Source of the DNA: Cryptomeria japonica
Taxonomy: Eukaryota; Streptophyta; Pinopsida; Cupressales; Cupressaceae
Reading direction: 5' to 3'
Assembly: GCF_030272615.1 (NCBI RefSeq)
Contig: NC_081414.1
Location: 338,874,502-338,938,501 of the forward strand
Length of the DNA stretch: 64,000 nucleotides
Positions 12,317 through 24,157 of this stretch are shown piece by piece; position 1 is the stretch's first letter, and every line of letters begins with the position of its first letter. A program made the position numbers and the translations under genes. The notes below the pieces were generated by a model. It had not been told where the DNA came from. It searched no databases and saw nothing but the letters and a program-made list of their open reading frames with translations.

Positions 12317-12514
12317 AGTTCCTCAATATGACAATGTATGTATATCCTAGGGTCTTCAGCATATGCAACTCCTTTCGGTATTTTGAAGAAATGCTCCTAG
12401 GGTATCATCTTTCTTTGCTATTTTGGGTATGATCTTAAATACAGGCCTAGGGCGTTTAACCACTTCAATAACAGTAGGGTTTGCAATGAATTCAGGTGCA
12501 GAGGACGAAGCCAT
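12317..12514 (-). pseudogene. Family A ORF2, first residues
   Basis: ORF2 begins at ATG 12514 (MASSSAPEFIANPTV) and reads through a basic, proline-containing patch (KRPRPVFKIIPKIAKK). It is cut by element N at 12316 and resumes at 8042. The plus copy has the same opening (FIANPTIMENVKHPRPIF) at about 58190. About 300 bp of noncoding sequence (12515-12817) separates it from the gag stop, so ORF2 needs its own start, a subgenomic RNA or reinitiation. Confidence 0.7.
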
Positions 12515-12817
12515 TTGATAAATACCTTAATTTGCCTTTAGGTTTGAATGCTTGAAAGATTTTGCTTCACTTCTCATTGTGGATGCCTTCGCTCAAGTTT
12601 TTCGCGCTCTTAGGAAATTTGAATGCTCAGTGAGTGAAAAAGAGTGAAAAACACTTTCTTTATAATGTCATTTCCTTCAGCTACCATAATAAACATCTGT
12701 TGGTTAAGTGTAAACTTAACTCATTTGCTGGTAAAGAATCATTTCATCTTCTTACCATCAACCGAGGGTAAAATAGCATATTTTCAATTAGTTTTCATAC
12801 CCCCAAAAGGTTATCTC

Positions 12818-13925
12818 TCAGTTAGATGAAGAATCTCCTACCGGTGGAGTGATACTTTGTTCTACCAGTGAATGAATAGCCTCATCAACATTCTAATCTG
12901 TCTTTCTAATCCATTGTTTTGAAAATTCTTGCTTTACCTCATCAACCTTTTCTTTACCTTTCAAATTGCGTCCTTTATTATTTGTCGATGATGCCTTCTA
13001 CAAAATTTTGCAATATGTCCAATCTTGTTACAAACATAACAAGTCACATTATTTTTCTGAATAGTTTTTCCATATCCTATGCCGGTTTGTGTTCTGCAAT
13101 GATTTGATAAGTGTCCAAATCTTCCACAAACATAACATTTTACATTCATTCTGCAATTTTCTGAATAATGACCAATTTTGTTGCATTCAGAACATTGATC
13201 GGTGGGTGCATTAGTGTTCTAATAGTTTCTAGATCTACACTGATTTGCTCTATGACCATACTTGTTACAGTTAAAGAATTTCCCATTAAATTTGTAGGCA
13301 TTAGGTTGTCTTACCGGTTTACTATGATCATAATTGTTTGTAGCACTGAAGCTTTCACCAACTTCAAAGCCAAATCCATTAGTGTCTCCATTAGGTTTCT
13401 GATTTTTCAGCATATCATCAAGTTCTTCTGAACTTTTCTTGAATTCTCTTTATGTTGATTTGCAGTAGCCAACTCATTTTCCAAGAAATCTTTCTGTCTC
13501 ATGAGTTCAGTTTTATCATGTTCCAAGTGAATCAGATTTGTCTTTAACATATCATTTTCATGACTGAGTCTTAGATTTTCATTTCCAGCATCATTGATTC
13601 TCCTAGCCAAATCATCTTCATTCTTCTTTCTGTCTTCAATGTCTTTACAAAATCTCATAGTCATATCTTGCATCTCATTCCTCAAGGTCATGTTTTCTTG
13701 CTTCATCTTGCTTACAAGATCATTAAGAGTTTCCTTTTCATCATCATCACTCTGTATCTTCTCATGAAGTTCTCTTCTTTTGTTTCTATCAATAGTAAGA
13801 TTATCCTGAAGTCCTTGAATGATTTTGTGTGTAGCCTTCAGATCATCTTCAAGTTTGATATTGTTCAACTTTTCTACATCATAATCTACAAGAGTTGTTT
13901 CCAATTGCTTTCTCAAGTTATCCAC
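12818..13925 (-). pseudogene. Family A Gag with four zinc knuckles
   Basis: The N-terminal 200 or so residues form a long coiled coil (VSKMKQENMTLRNEMQDM, RKKNEDDLARRIND). Four CCHC knuckles follow in tandem at about 13238-13279, 13153-13194, 13095-13138 and 13000-13041. The first reads FFNCNKYGHRANQC, with its first Cys changed to Phe; the others are intact (CSECNKIGH, CYVCGRFGH, CYVCNKIGH). The stop is at 12820-12818. The start codon seen in the plus copy is GTG here (13925-13923), and the open frame runs upstream into the LTR to 14237, so initiation is doubtful. Most plant copia Gags have one knuckle. Several knuckles imply strong RNA binding, by analogy with other proteins carrying CCHC arrays. 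Confidence 0.8.
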
Positions 13926-13981
13926 TTGTACTAGTGTTAGAATCTCCCTCAAGTTGTTAGGCTTTTGAAAAAAGAGGAACA

Positions 13982-13996
13982 AGCTCTGATACCAAT
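13982..13996 (-). promoter_or_regulatory. Primer binding site of family A (minus copy)
   Basis: The minus strand reads ATTGGTATCAGAGCT just inside the 5' LTR; TGGTATCAGAGC pairs with initiator tRNA-Met. Confidence 0.88.
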
Positions 13997-14783
13997 TGTT
14001 AGGATTCCCAAAGATACTGAGAGGGGGGGGTGAATCAGTATCTTGTTGGTATATAGATTTTCTGATCTTATTAAACAAATTGCATTCTAAAGTAGTGTAC
14101 CGATAAACAAGAATTAATGTAGTAAATATGAACAATAAGAACAACATAGAAAGCACACCATAACATAAGATTTTTAATGAGGAAAACCAGTGTGGGAAAA
14201 ATCTCGGTGGGATTTGAGACCCACAATATTCACTCACTGGCCAATGAATGGATATTACTTACAATAGGGGCCTGCACATGCACATGCAGGAAGGCTAACT
14301 ACCTAAAGCTCACTACTTAATTACAAAAGGAAGTCTCACTGACTTACAAAATGGATTATGCAAATCTAATATAATGTACTGCTTTATTTCAGCATCTTTT
14401 ATGCTAGGTTTAGTACTGGCTTAAGCTCATACAATAACCATAAACCTTACTCCAAAATCTCGCTTAATATTTGCACATTACTTCTGCAATAATCTTCCCA
14501 TGTTCGCATCTATAAATGATCTACAAGATCTCATACATATATATGAGTCTTATTACAATTCACTTTGTCAGCTTACAAAAAGATATTACAAATAAATACA
14601 AAATACAATAAATAAAATCTTGTTGGCCAGGGTGCCGATAATCATCTTTGCTGCTACCGGTAAACTATCTGTTGGTGTAGAGTCTGCCGGTGCCGGTGCC
14701 GATGGCATAGGACTGCAAGGTTTCCATCAATGAAAATACCTTCAATCACCTATAATTTCTCATTGGAGTGTGCAATGCCAACA
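13997..14783 (-). repeat. 5' LTR of family A (minus copy)
   Basis: 787 bp, TGTTGG to CTAACA in minus sense. The U5 side contains a run of eight G on the plus strand (14033 region, CACCCCCC in minus sense) and a box equivalent to GATTTTTCCC near 14195. It aligns well with the LTR at 55776-56653 over the CCTTCCTGCATGTGCA and GTGGGTC..AAATCCCACC blocks. Confidence 0.85.
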
Positions 14784-16751
14784 TGGTCTTCTTTGTCCAT
14801 ACCTTCTTGGTCTCATTCTTCATCTCATTTTCAGGCTTGGGAGCAAGCCTTTCCTTCTTTTGCTGATGGGTCTTTCCATTTCTTGATTCTCCGTCACTAC
14901 TAGAAGTAGTGCTATAGTAGCACATAATATCCATCCCAACTTCATGATTAGGGAATCTCTTGACATACCGGTTCGACCATCTTCTCCTGGTCATGTTGTT
15001 GTGACTAGCAACCAGAACTGGTGGACCTCTTTCTCCCGCAGGGACATTTCTCCTTTGGTTACATGCAAGTATCTGACTTCCAAATGCTCTATTTTCACCT
15101 TTCTATAGATCATAGTTGTTGTATCAGCCTCTATGTCACTGCAGGTTCCTCTTCCTGCAGTCAAACTCTTTATGGCCAAAAATATTGCAGTTATGACAAA
15201 CAACATTTTCATAACTGAGAGAGGGGTCATGCATGTATCTACTCCTGGATACATTTTGCTCATATACATGATTTCTATGAGATCCTAGATCATTCCTTCT
15301 AGATCTCTTTCTAAATTTTTCTACCCTTTGGCCATAAGCATTACATTCAAATCAGTAACCAGTAAAGGATGGCATATGACTTACAAATTTATTTTGCCAT
15401 GCATGGGGAGATCTTACCGGTTTGGCATCTCCATTTATTCTTCTTTGCGAATGGATCCTTGGTTGTCCCTTCTATGTAGCTCTCCCATATGATCTCTTTT
15501 TATCCCACACTTGCTTCCCCTTATGGGTGGTAGCATTTCTTTGTCCTCTACCGGTAGAGAGTCTTCTTTGCTTCTTCCTTATCTTCCAACCTCCAGTGAA
15601 GCTATCTTCTCCCATTTTCCCTTTACTTTTGGGATCTACATTGTTCTTCCTTTTTGCAGCACTGATCTTCACCCTACTCTTCAAGTTCTCACCAATTGTG
15701 GTTAGGTCAACCTCCATTCAAGCAACATTTCTAACTAGGAAGGTCTGGCCATTGTTTCCTCCATTTGAGGAGATAAACAAAATGTCATTGTGGGGGACAT
15801 TCTTGCTGGTGGAGCATTCACAGGCACCACTTTTTGGTCCTTCAGTGTTCTTGACATGCCTTTGCTTCTTCACCATTTTGTCTAAGGCATCACTACTGCC
15901 ATCAGCCCAGATTCTCACCTTGATCTCATCTTTACATTTCTCAAGGTCATTTTGGAGGACCTCTATTTCTCTGAGCAGCTTCTGATGTTCTTTAACTTTT
16001 ATCTCTAGCTGAGAGGCTAGATCTTCACACCAGCACACCTTTGTGTTCTTTGCTTGAGACTTCAACTCTGAGAAGCATTTCTTAGTATCTTCAAGGCATT
16101 TTGTCAGGTAGTTCTTCTCTACTATGGCAGCATTCTTGAATAGCTTGTATTCCCTTCTAACTCTGTTGAGTTCTTCAAGTGCATTCACAAGCTCTCCTTC
16201 AAGATCAACTTCTGCTTCATTCTCTTCTTCCCCTTCCTCATTACTTCCAAACACATCTTGTCAGTGGGATCTATTTTCCCTAGCACTTTCATATATGTGC
16301 ACCTCTTCTTCAAATTCTTGAGCCATGAAGAGGTGGGTTCCTTCTTAACTACTTCTGATGCTGCTAGTAGATCTATCTTCATCATCCTTACAAACATGAG
16401 ATATATTTCTCACATGTCCTTCACATGCTGGTTTTGCAGTAGTGGGCTCATTTCCATAGAGCCTCTTCAATCTTTCCCATAAGCTCTTTTCTTTTGTACA
16501 TCTATCCACCTGTGAAGAGACATCACTGGTGAGTCCACTAAATATAGCCTTCATGGCTTCTTCATTGCACTAACTTCTTCTTTCTTCTATAGATCCGATA
16601 GGAAGACTAATCTTTCTAGGGAGACCATTAACTACTAACATCCATACATCAAACCCTAAAGAGGATAAGAAGACTTCCATTCTACAGCTCCAAATAGAAA
16701 AGTTTGAACCATCAAATATAGGAGCAGATATTGACAAGTTAGACAAACCAT
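14784..16751 (-). pseudogene. Family B Gag, minus copy
   Basis: Gag opens at ATG 16751 and shifts frame within the first dozen codons. It continues with a Gag core (FSGLTSDVSSQVDRC, KSLWERLKRLYGNEP), an acidic stretch (EEGEEENEAEVD), a coiled coil (15718-16254) and a basic region with RKKQRRLSTGRGQRN. It ends inside a tract matching B-plus (RFPNHEVGMDIMCYY against RFPCHEVSMDVVCFY). Its intact Gln codon in SSQVDRC is the reference for a TAG stop at the same place in B-plus unit 1. Confidence 0.75.
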
Positions 16752-16810
16752 TATGTCCTTAGGCCGGAATCTACCCAAGTTGGAGAACACTCTTCTAACT
16801 GGGAACCTAT

Positions 16811-16824
16811 GCTCTGATACCAAT
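16811..16824 (-). promoter_or_regulatory. Primer binding site of B-minus
   Basis: The minus strand reads ATTGGTATCAGAGC next to the LTR end, an initiator tRNA-Met site. Confidence 0.88.
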
Positions 16825-19215
16825 TGTTAGACACAATGCACCACTGAGAGGGGGGGGGTGAATCAATGGTTCTCAAACATTTCTCTTTTGATGTCCTCTA
16901 TGAAAATACCAGTTAATGGATCTAACTCTATGCAGACTTACTAGCTAGTAGGGAGATCTACACAAGAGCAATCACACAAGGAACATCACATAACACCAAT
17001 ATATATGAGGAAAACCCAAGATGGGAAAATCCTCGGTGAGCAATGTTGTTGGATACAATTGCTCCAATCAAACCTTACAATGAAAACATTGTTACAAAGT
17101 TTAGGGCACCAACCCAAGGAGAACCAACCCTTGAATTTATGGGCTACAACCCAAAGGAGCACCAATCCCTGCACTGAGCTACAACTCTATGTTCTTAAAG
17201 TAAACTTCAAATACAAAATTTTTTGTCTTGTTACAAGTGAATCTTGCAACCATTTCATATACCTTTCTCTATCAGTGAGATACCTTCTCTACTACACCGC
17301 CTCACTTCTCTTGTTGCTCTCATATGCTTCTTATCTGTCGGTAAACTCTATTGGTACACCTCTCCTCTTCTTTTTCTCTATTGGATCTCCAACTTACTCT
17401 CTACTCTTTACCGGTATAACACTTTGCTGGTTTTTTGTTTGCCTTCTTTGTAGCTTCCTTCTCTTCTCCTCTATCGGTATGGACACTACCAGTTCTGCTC
17501 TGCTACCGGTTGAACACTTCAACTATGTTCTCCCTCACTCTCACTCTCCTCTCAGATACTCTTTGAGAACTTGGCTTATCTTCTCTCACATATAGAAGTA
17601 ACACTTAATCACTTCGTAATAGCATAGTATATTTCTTCTCTTTAGCAAGAGCTAACAATGTCTTTTCCCTTCAAATTTATAGATTGGTTTCCCGCCAAAA
17701 GACAATTAAAATTCTAGGAAATTAGGGTTTCTTTACCATCCTCAAGGAAAAACAAATCCAATCAGATCTTGTTTGATCTGATCTTCCACACTGCTAGCTA
17801 CACAACTTCTCCATTTATGCACCTCCTAGATCATGCCTTCCATCTCTGGTGATCTGCTTTTTACCCTATTGACTGGTCTCTTTGCCAAACACCAAGATTT
17901 GGTTCTGCTATTTCCTTCATCTGCCTTGATCTCGTCAATCACTCTTAGCTAGCTCATAGTTGTCCTCCAGACCTCGAGCCTTAAACCCTTGCAATAGCTC
18001 TGCAACATGTCCTGTAATTTTTGGGACCTTCCATTAATGTTGACCAACCCTACAACTACAATGTCAGTGTACATTCCATCTTTATCCAAATTCAGGTTTG
18101 CCACCTTGACTCCAAGTGGCATCCATGTCGACCAACTACCAATTTGGATCTTCATGTCAGTCCAGATAGGATCACCAACCAAACACTTCTACTGGTTTCT
18201 CTTCTCTATCCGTAGACAAACCCTACCAGTATCTCACACTCTACCGATTAACTCATCATTTTTGCTCTCTGTTAAACTGTCAGTGGAACACCTTGACCGG
18301 TCGTCAAATATGTCTCCTTGAGAATACTCATTCCCACAAGGTGGGAAGACATCTACATCTGCACCTTGCACATATTACCGGTGGACTTACATACCGGTAA
18401 ACCTTTTTGATGCCACTCTGTCATCAACCTTTACTAGACACCATCTTTAGTCAGGCCACTTCCTCTATTTGTATCTGCTCAGCCTTACCTTCTCCTTGAT
18501 CAGCTAGGACCATATCACAACCGGTTTGTCAAGATGACAAACACATCACATTCCTTCTATACTATTATTTTAACATGCCTTTACCTCTTCTCTATTATCT
18601 CAAAGAATCATGATGCACACCATGCATACTTGCAGATAGGTTCCACTTACTGGTGGAGTGGCATCTTGTCTTCTGCATCCTGCAGTGTTCTCATTTGACT
18701 TCCTTGTTTGTGCAGTATTTATTCAAATAGGCACATGTGATCCGGTGTGGGCACATTCATTGTCATTCATCTCTTCATATGGTGACTACATCTTCATCAG
18801 GAGGGAGTCCTGCTATCCTGCAACATTACAACATAATACTTGTTCATTCTTCTCCTCCAGTGTTGATGTGATTCGGGTAACATTTTGCCTCTTCATCACA
18901 AACAAGCGCTCAAACACCTTAATCATCCTGCTTGTACACTAGTCATGACCTTTGCAAGCTAACAACCACTAACTTGGTTGATTTGACTTCCCCATGTCAA
19001 CACATCACTTACCAGTTAACATCCTTTCCTTACTAGTGATATAGTGTACCGGTAACTCCCAGGGTCATCTTCCTTACCTTACCGGTGTTTTGCAACACAA
19101 GGTGATATCCAAGATATCTCAACCTGTACTCCTGCTTGACAATATTCCACATACATCTCTCATGCCAGTATGTACTCCTATACTAGTTGACATAATTGAC
19201 AATACAATTCCAACA
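16825..19215 (-). repeat. 5' LTR of B-minus (2,391 bp)
   Basis: Ends are TGTTGG at 19215 (minus sense) and CTAACA at 16825. It matches the interrupted LTR of B-plus at 34374-34517 and 42520-44601, for example the shared GATATCTTGGATATCACC block (19104 region against 34478 region). It is rich in ACCGGT and CCGGTA strings. A plus-strand frame of 196 codons at 17005-17595 is incidental. Confidence 0.85.
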
Positions 19216-20183
19216 TCCTTATCCTTTTTATAGGAGATTGAACATGGTACTTTTTTCCCCAAATTTAGATATACCAAAGTGTGACAAATACGAGGGTAAG
19301 AGTGATCCCCATGATCAAGTTCAAGAATTTTGTACTATGAGCTTAGAGTTCACTCACAATGACACATACTTAATGAGACTATTCACAAGAAGTTTTGGAG
19401 GGCAAAAAATGGAGTGGTTGTCAAAACTCACACCTCCCATCAGATCATTTGATAAGTTGGTAAATAAATTCATAACACAATACTCCTATAATATCTAACA
19501 AGCAATCACCATGCTTGATGTGTGCAATATGAAACAAAAGAACAATAAAACATTCATGGTGTTTCTATAATGATGGAGGCTTATGGTTGCAAGATATCCA
19601 TGAGATGTACCTGAAAAGGAAAAGATGGAAATCTTCATAAACAATCTGAATAGTGAAATGAGTTATCATCTTAAACTACAATGTGTACCATCTTTTGCAA
19701 AATTAATAGAGAATGGTATCAAAGTAGAGGAAGCTTCCATTAAGAAAGGATCCTTGAAGTTCTTTAAGGAAGGTGTTATTTCTTCAAACAATAACACCTT
19801 TAACAATCAAAACAATAACAACAACTTAGATAAATCCAGATTTAGGACAAGGAACAAAAACATTGTTAATGATGGGGTAATCGATGCCAACAATGTAAAG
19901 TCTAAACAACTAGTGTTGACTTTATCAAGCAACCCACCATCCAATAATGATCAAAGAAGTGCTAATCAAGGCACTAACACTTATCAACAAAATACCAACC
20001 AAGGAGCTTCAACCTCAAACAACAAAAAAAATCACCAAGGCAACAACAACAACAGCCTAGGGAACAACACAAACCAAAGAGGAAACACTAATACTTTCCT
20101 GTATCGATGAATATAAACACCATTAGGACAAACCTTGGAATCAATATTGTGAGAGCTATTGGCAAATAAGAAAATAATATTTC
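19216..20183 (+). pseudogene. Element E Gag, capsid part
   Basis: A Retrotrans_gag-type domain with CDKYEGKSDPHDQVQEF, YLMRLFTRSFGGQKMEW and KLVNKFITQYSYNI. After a stop-containing stretch near 19500-19620 comes the conserved MEIFINNLNSEMSYHLKLQ region. An Asn/Gln-rich tail follows (19780-20100, long runs of Asn). A stop at 20108-20110 ends the open frame. Element D interrupts it at 20183. The missing beginning is due to B-minus. Confidence 0.8.
20179..20183. repeat. Target site duplication of element D, left copy
   Basis: ATTTC, identical to 32607-32611 on the other side of element D. Confidence 0.9.
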
Positions 20184-21582
20184 TGTAGCTAGGAAATTGG
20201 AAATCATCAAAGCAAATAGTATTAGTAATCTAGCTCAATCACGAAAGCTCAAATGCAATGATCAATCCTAAACACACTCAATAAAGACATGAAAACAAGA
20301 AATTCAAGATTGAAAACTAAGCAAACCAAATGCAGACTTGCATGTCTCCTTCATGTGGCTCCATTGTCCTTCTTTCTCCTTCAAATAGCTTTGTTTGTGG
20401 CTCTCACTTACTAGTGCATAAGCATGATGTGAAAGCAAGTAGACAAGATTGTAGCGCAAGAATACTCGAAGCGTGATTGATTCGACCAGGGATCAGGGAA
20501 TCAAAAAAGTGATTCAAAAAAGTGATTAGATTAGGATTGAAGAAATTCATCCAATTTATAGACAAATTGGAGAAAAGATCAAATTAGCATGAAGAGATTC
20601 AAATGGAAATTGCAAATCAAAAAATGTCAATTATGACAAATTATGACAAATTGAAATGTCATTCCCATGAAATTAGGAGAAAAATAGGAGGAAATTGAAT
20701 TAGAAATTAGGAAAATTAGAAAATAGGAAAATAGGAATTAGGAAATTAGAAAATGAGGAAATTAGGAATTTAGTGAATTAATTAATAATTTTTCATTTAT
20801 TAATTAATTCACAAAGAGGGATGAATTAGTTAGCCAATTAAATGAACATTTAATTGTGACACGAAGACCTAGGATAAATAAATAAATTATTTAACCTAGA
20901 GGGAGAAATGACAAACAGGGTTAAATGAATAAAATCATGAAACCCTAAAAGATGAATTAAAAATGCAAGGATGACAATTAGGTCTTGACAAAGGATAATT
21001 GATATTGATTCGATTTGATCATGATTCTGACTTGATAAAAGACCGATGCTGATAAATGATGTGATTGATAAATGCGCCAATTGATGAGGGACAATGACTA
21101 ATTGATCCAAATTGACATTATTGAGAAAGACGACGATCGATGACAAATTGATCGCAAAATGACAAAATTGACAAGAGGACAAGGATCGATGACAAAATAG
21201 ATCACAAGATGACAAGATTGATGACAAATTGATCAAAAGACAAGAATCGATGACAATTATCAATCGCATGATGACAAGATTAATAAGAGGACAAAACCCT
21301 AATTAGGATTGACAATGTCCAAAATGATGACAAATGAATACGCATATAGATGCGACAGGATAAGATTGACCAAAATCATGACTGATATTGTTATCGACAA
21401 GACCAAATTCGAAAGCGAGACAGATGAAGGATGTAGAAGAAGGACTTGATGCTCGCAAATGATAAAGACCAAGTGCGAATCATAGGAGAAATGTTAACGC
21501 GACGCAAAAACCCTAAAATAAGGCAATGCACCAAATGTTAAAGTATGATTCCGCAAGAATTGACTATTTTTAAACGTCTACA
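20184..21582 (-). repeat. 3' LTR of element D
   Basis: 1,399 bp. A TATAAATTGG core promoter candidate in minus sense lies near 20560. The stretch 21125-21290 holds degenerate repeats of ATCGATGACAAATTGATC. It retains about 152 bp that the 5' LTR has lost. Confidence 0.9.
20773..20812. repeat. AT-rich hairpin in the LTR of D
   Basis: Perfect 16-bp inverted repeat GTGAATTAATTAATAA (20773-20788) and its complement (20797-20812) around an 8-base loop. The deletion in the other LTR begins within it, between two TGAAT direct repeats (20774-20778 and 20926-20930). Confidence 0.85.
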
Positions 21583-21597
21583 TTTTGCTCCTCTTTG
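21583..21597 (-). promoter_or_regulatory. Polypurine tract of element D
   Basis: The minus strand reads CAAAGAGGAGCAAAA directly before the 3' LTR start. Confidence 0.7.
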
Positions 21598-22429
21598 AGA
21601 CAATGCGATTTCAAGCATTGTTTCAAAGAACAATAATGAAAATGCCCCAGACAATAATAATGACATATGCATGCCCCCTCGAGGAATTGGCCGGAAACAT
21701 CCAGAAAAGAGGCCAATTGATCGATAAGAATAATAGAACATGATAGGAACAAACAGACTGACAATCGGAGACCGGATGCATGAAGGACAAGCAATTAAAG
21801 ATGCAAAAGACCATGACCAACATGAGATGGAGAGAGTGCACGTCCATCTATGCACTGACAAAGAGCTATAAATGAGACAAAGTGAGGGAAAATTGCTCAT
21901 TTGCACTAGCCAAAGAGGAGAATTTGTTGCTCTGGAAAAAGACACTTGCAGAGAGATGGCAAACATTCCAATGGTAGATCACCTCAGAGAATGTGTATGC
22001 ACCTACAGATGACCACACGATGCGGGAGCAGTGGTATGCATCTCAAAAACCCATGTTTTCAATTTTATGAATTTTAATCGCTTGTGGGACATTGCGGGGC
22101 CCACAAAAAATGCAAAAAGTGACTTCTGTGCTTGTGTAGGGCAAATTCTGCACTTGTGTAATGTCTTCTACACTTGTGTAAGGGGACATAGGCACAAGTT
22201 ATGTGACACAGGCACAAGACTCATCACACAGGCGCAATTGTGTAGTGTAAACCCTAATTTGGTCAAAAAACAGTGTGCAAATGATCCGAAAAGGGGGGAT
22301 AAGAAGAGGATAGGTCAAAATAGATGAAAAACACCCTGATTTGTGGATGAAATGAGGAAATACAACCCATAGGAGCAAACCCTAAAACTAACAAAATGTG
22401 CCCCAATTGTGATACAGAGTCGACAGTAT
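21598..22429. other. 3' noncoding region of D, upstream of the antisense ORF
   Basis: No supported gene. It contains CTTGTGTAAG and CACAGGCACAAG motifs at 22127-22250, related to the minisatellite near the other end of the element (31024-31260). A promoter for the antisense ORF would have to lie here; I could not pick one out. Confidence 0.5.
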
Positions 22430-24157
22430 CCATTGATCACGCAGGAGAACCGACCAGACTACTTCATGTTATGACATAGACTTAGGAGCACAAACAGAGA
22501 TACATTAGCAGGACTTGGGATATACTATATCACATTCATGCCTGAGATTAGGGCAAACATAGGACTGCTTACCGCATTGGTAGAGCGATGGCATTTGGAG
22601 ACCTCCTCATTCCATCTGGCGACTAGAGAGGCGACTATGACACTAGAGGACGTATGGCGTATCCTCCGCATTCTGATTCATGGAGAGATGGTAGAGTATG
22701 ATCCAGTGACAGGGAGAGATGCATTGTGCAGATTATTTGAGTGTGACATAGATGATCTAGATATCGTAGAGAGGGAGATTGGCTGGGAGACCATGGCATC
22801 AGAGTATGATCGACGATATGTGGTGATAGCAATGGTGATAGCATGCCTACTAGCAGGAGATAGACGAGGACATGGATTCCCTATTGGATGGGGAAGAGTG
22901 CTGGAGCGGATGGTGTATGCATGGGGACCATGTGTGCTTGCTATGCTATATTTTCAGTTGCATCAGATAGCATATCAGGGAGTGTAGACTTTGAGCTGTG
23001 GAGTCACATTGTTACAGGTATGGGCATTTGAGCATATAGCCATATGTCGACTGATTGCAGAGAGACAGGTATTACCACATCGACCATATGTGTACTTCTA
23101 TGGGGGAGCACTGAGATAGGGTCCTTTTGGATACATATTGTATTGGCGACACGAGCTAGACAGACTGAGAGAGTTCACATGGAGGCCATATCGTGATTGC
23201 CCGAGATGGTCAGATGATAGTGATGAGCTACCGTATTGTAGACAGGAGAGGTACCTGATTGGGCAACCAATGAATCACCAGAGAGTGATTGAGATGTACC
23301 TGCCAGAGAGAGTCAAATGATAGTTTGGAGAGAGGCAGGATGTACCTAGGAGGACTACACACTTTGCCCGATCTCACAGAGAGACGAGTTAGTGGGGGAG
23401 TATGATTCAACCACACATAGCATATGTTGACTTCACATAGCTACAACAGAGACAGTGCGATTGGAGATCAGATATGGAGGACGCTGGGATGACAGAGGAG
23501 TATGAGCGATGGTTTGCACGATGATGGCCAGTGCCATTGACAGATCCAGACATTCCAGTACTTAGGAGACAGGAGGACTTCCCACTCACAGGAGAGGAGG
23601 AGGGAGATGATGAGGACGAGGAGGATGAGGGTGAGGATGAGGATGAGGGGGATGAAAAGGACGAAGATGAGGAGGGGGATGACGAGGATGAGCCAGATTC
23701 AAGCGAGCATGAGGTATTGCAGGATATACCCATAGAGCTGAAGACAACTAGGATAGAGGAGATGGAGATGTGCAGGGCTACCATAGCAAGTCAGCTTGAT
23801 CATATTGCGACATTAGAGAGAAAAAATGCCATCTTGAGGATAGAGAAAGATTAGTTTAGAGTAGAGATAGCTAGACTTACAGCAGCTCGAGATGCAGCAA
23901 TAGCTCAGGCACAGCGAGAGGAACAGAGAGTCACTGAGTATATTGGGTCGATTAGGGATGCCAGTGCATGGGAGATGGCACAGATGTTGGTAGAGACTAG
24001 AGAGGAGATACGCCATTGGAGGACACTATATGAGAGTACAGTTCCACCAGAGCAGAGAGCAACTTCATATCGGGCACGATCGAGGATAGAGAGCAGGGCA
24101 CGCTCTCGGAGGTCATTGAGCAGCATGGGGGTGAGTGGACCCATGAGACCGCCATAG
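22430..24157 (+). pseudogene. Antisense plant mobile domain (PMD) protein of element D
   Basis: A single plus-strand frame, opposite to the element's own transcription, interrupted only by stops (for example TAG 22985-22987, TAG 23117-23119, TGA 23318-23320). The first part shows the plant mobile domain signature: LTALVERWHLETSSFHL, then TMTLEDVWRILRILIHG, then FECDIDDL. PMD proteins include host MAIN and MAIL1 factors of heterochromatin silencing and many transposon-borne copies. A strongly acidic tract (23593-23720, mostly Asp, Glu and Gly) follows, then a coiled coil (EIARLTAARDAAIAQAQREE) and an Arg/Ser-rich end (SRIESRARSRRS). The frame ends at TAG 24155-24157. Antisense additional ORFs are known in Tat-type elements; what they do is not established. 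Confidence 0.8.

Larger units (their letters stand above)
4383..14783 (-). mobile_element. Family A pol-less LTR retrotransposon (minus copy)
   Basis: A minus-strand element with a complete 5' LTR (13997-14783), a primer binding site for initiator tRNA-Met, gag with four zinc knuckles (12818-13925), a long ORF2 (12514 down to 4701, split by element N), purine tracts and a truncated 3' LTR (4383-4542). There is no protease, integrase, RT or RNase H between gag and the 3' LTR, so it would depend on another element's enzymes. Primer and LTR style place it with Ty1/copia. It interrupts the gag of B-minus at 14783/14784. A second copy lies at 55776-60804 on the plus strand with the same gene order, which shows the layout is a family trait and not a deletion in one copy. 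Confidence 0.8.
14784..19215 (-). mobile_element. Family B copia element, minus copy (3' part lost)
   Basis: It has a complete 2.4-kb 5' LTR, a primer site and most of gag on the minus strand. Gag stops abruptly at 14784, where the family A 5' LTR begins, at a point where the B-plus gag reads on (KK(Q)EN..). A therefore inserted into B. The rest of B should lie left of A but is absent, so the left side was lost together with most of the 3' LTR of A. The upstream flank is element E at 19216. Confidence 0.8.

Noticed and set aside
15422-15985. 187-codon plus-strand open frame
   Set aside because: It lies opposite the B-minus gag coiled coil and reads as hydrophobic low-complexity sequence; a mirror of the real gene.
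17005-17595. 196-codon plus-strand open frame
   Set aside because: Lies within the LTR of B-minus; no domain, and the other B LTR copy does not preserve it.
21538-21966. 142-codon minus-strand frame next to the 3' LTR of D
   Set aside because: Overlaps the polypurine tract and has no recognisable domain; no sign of a gene.
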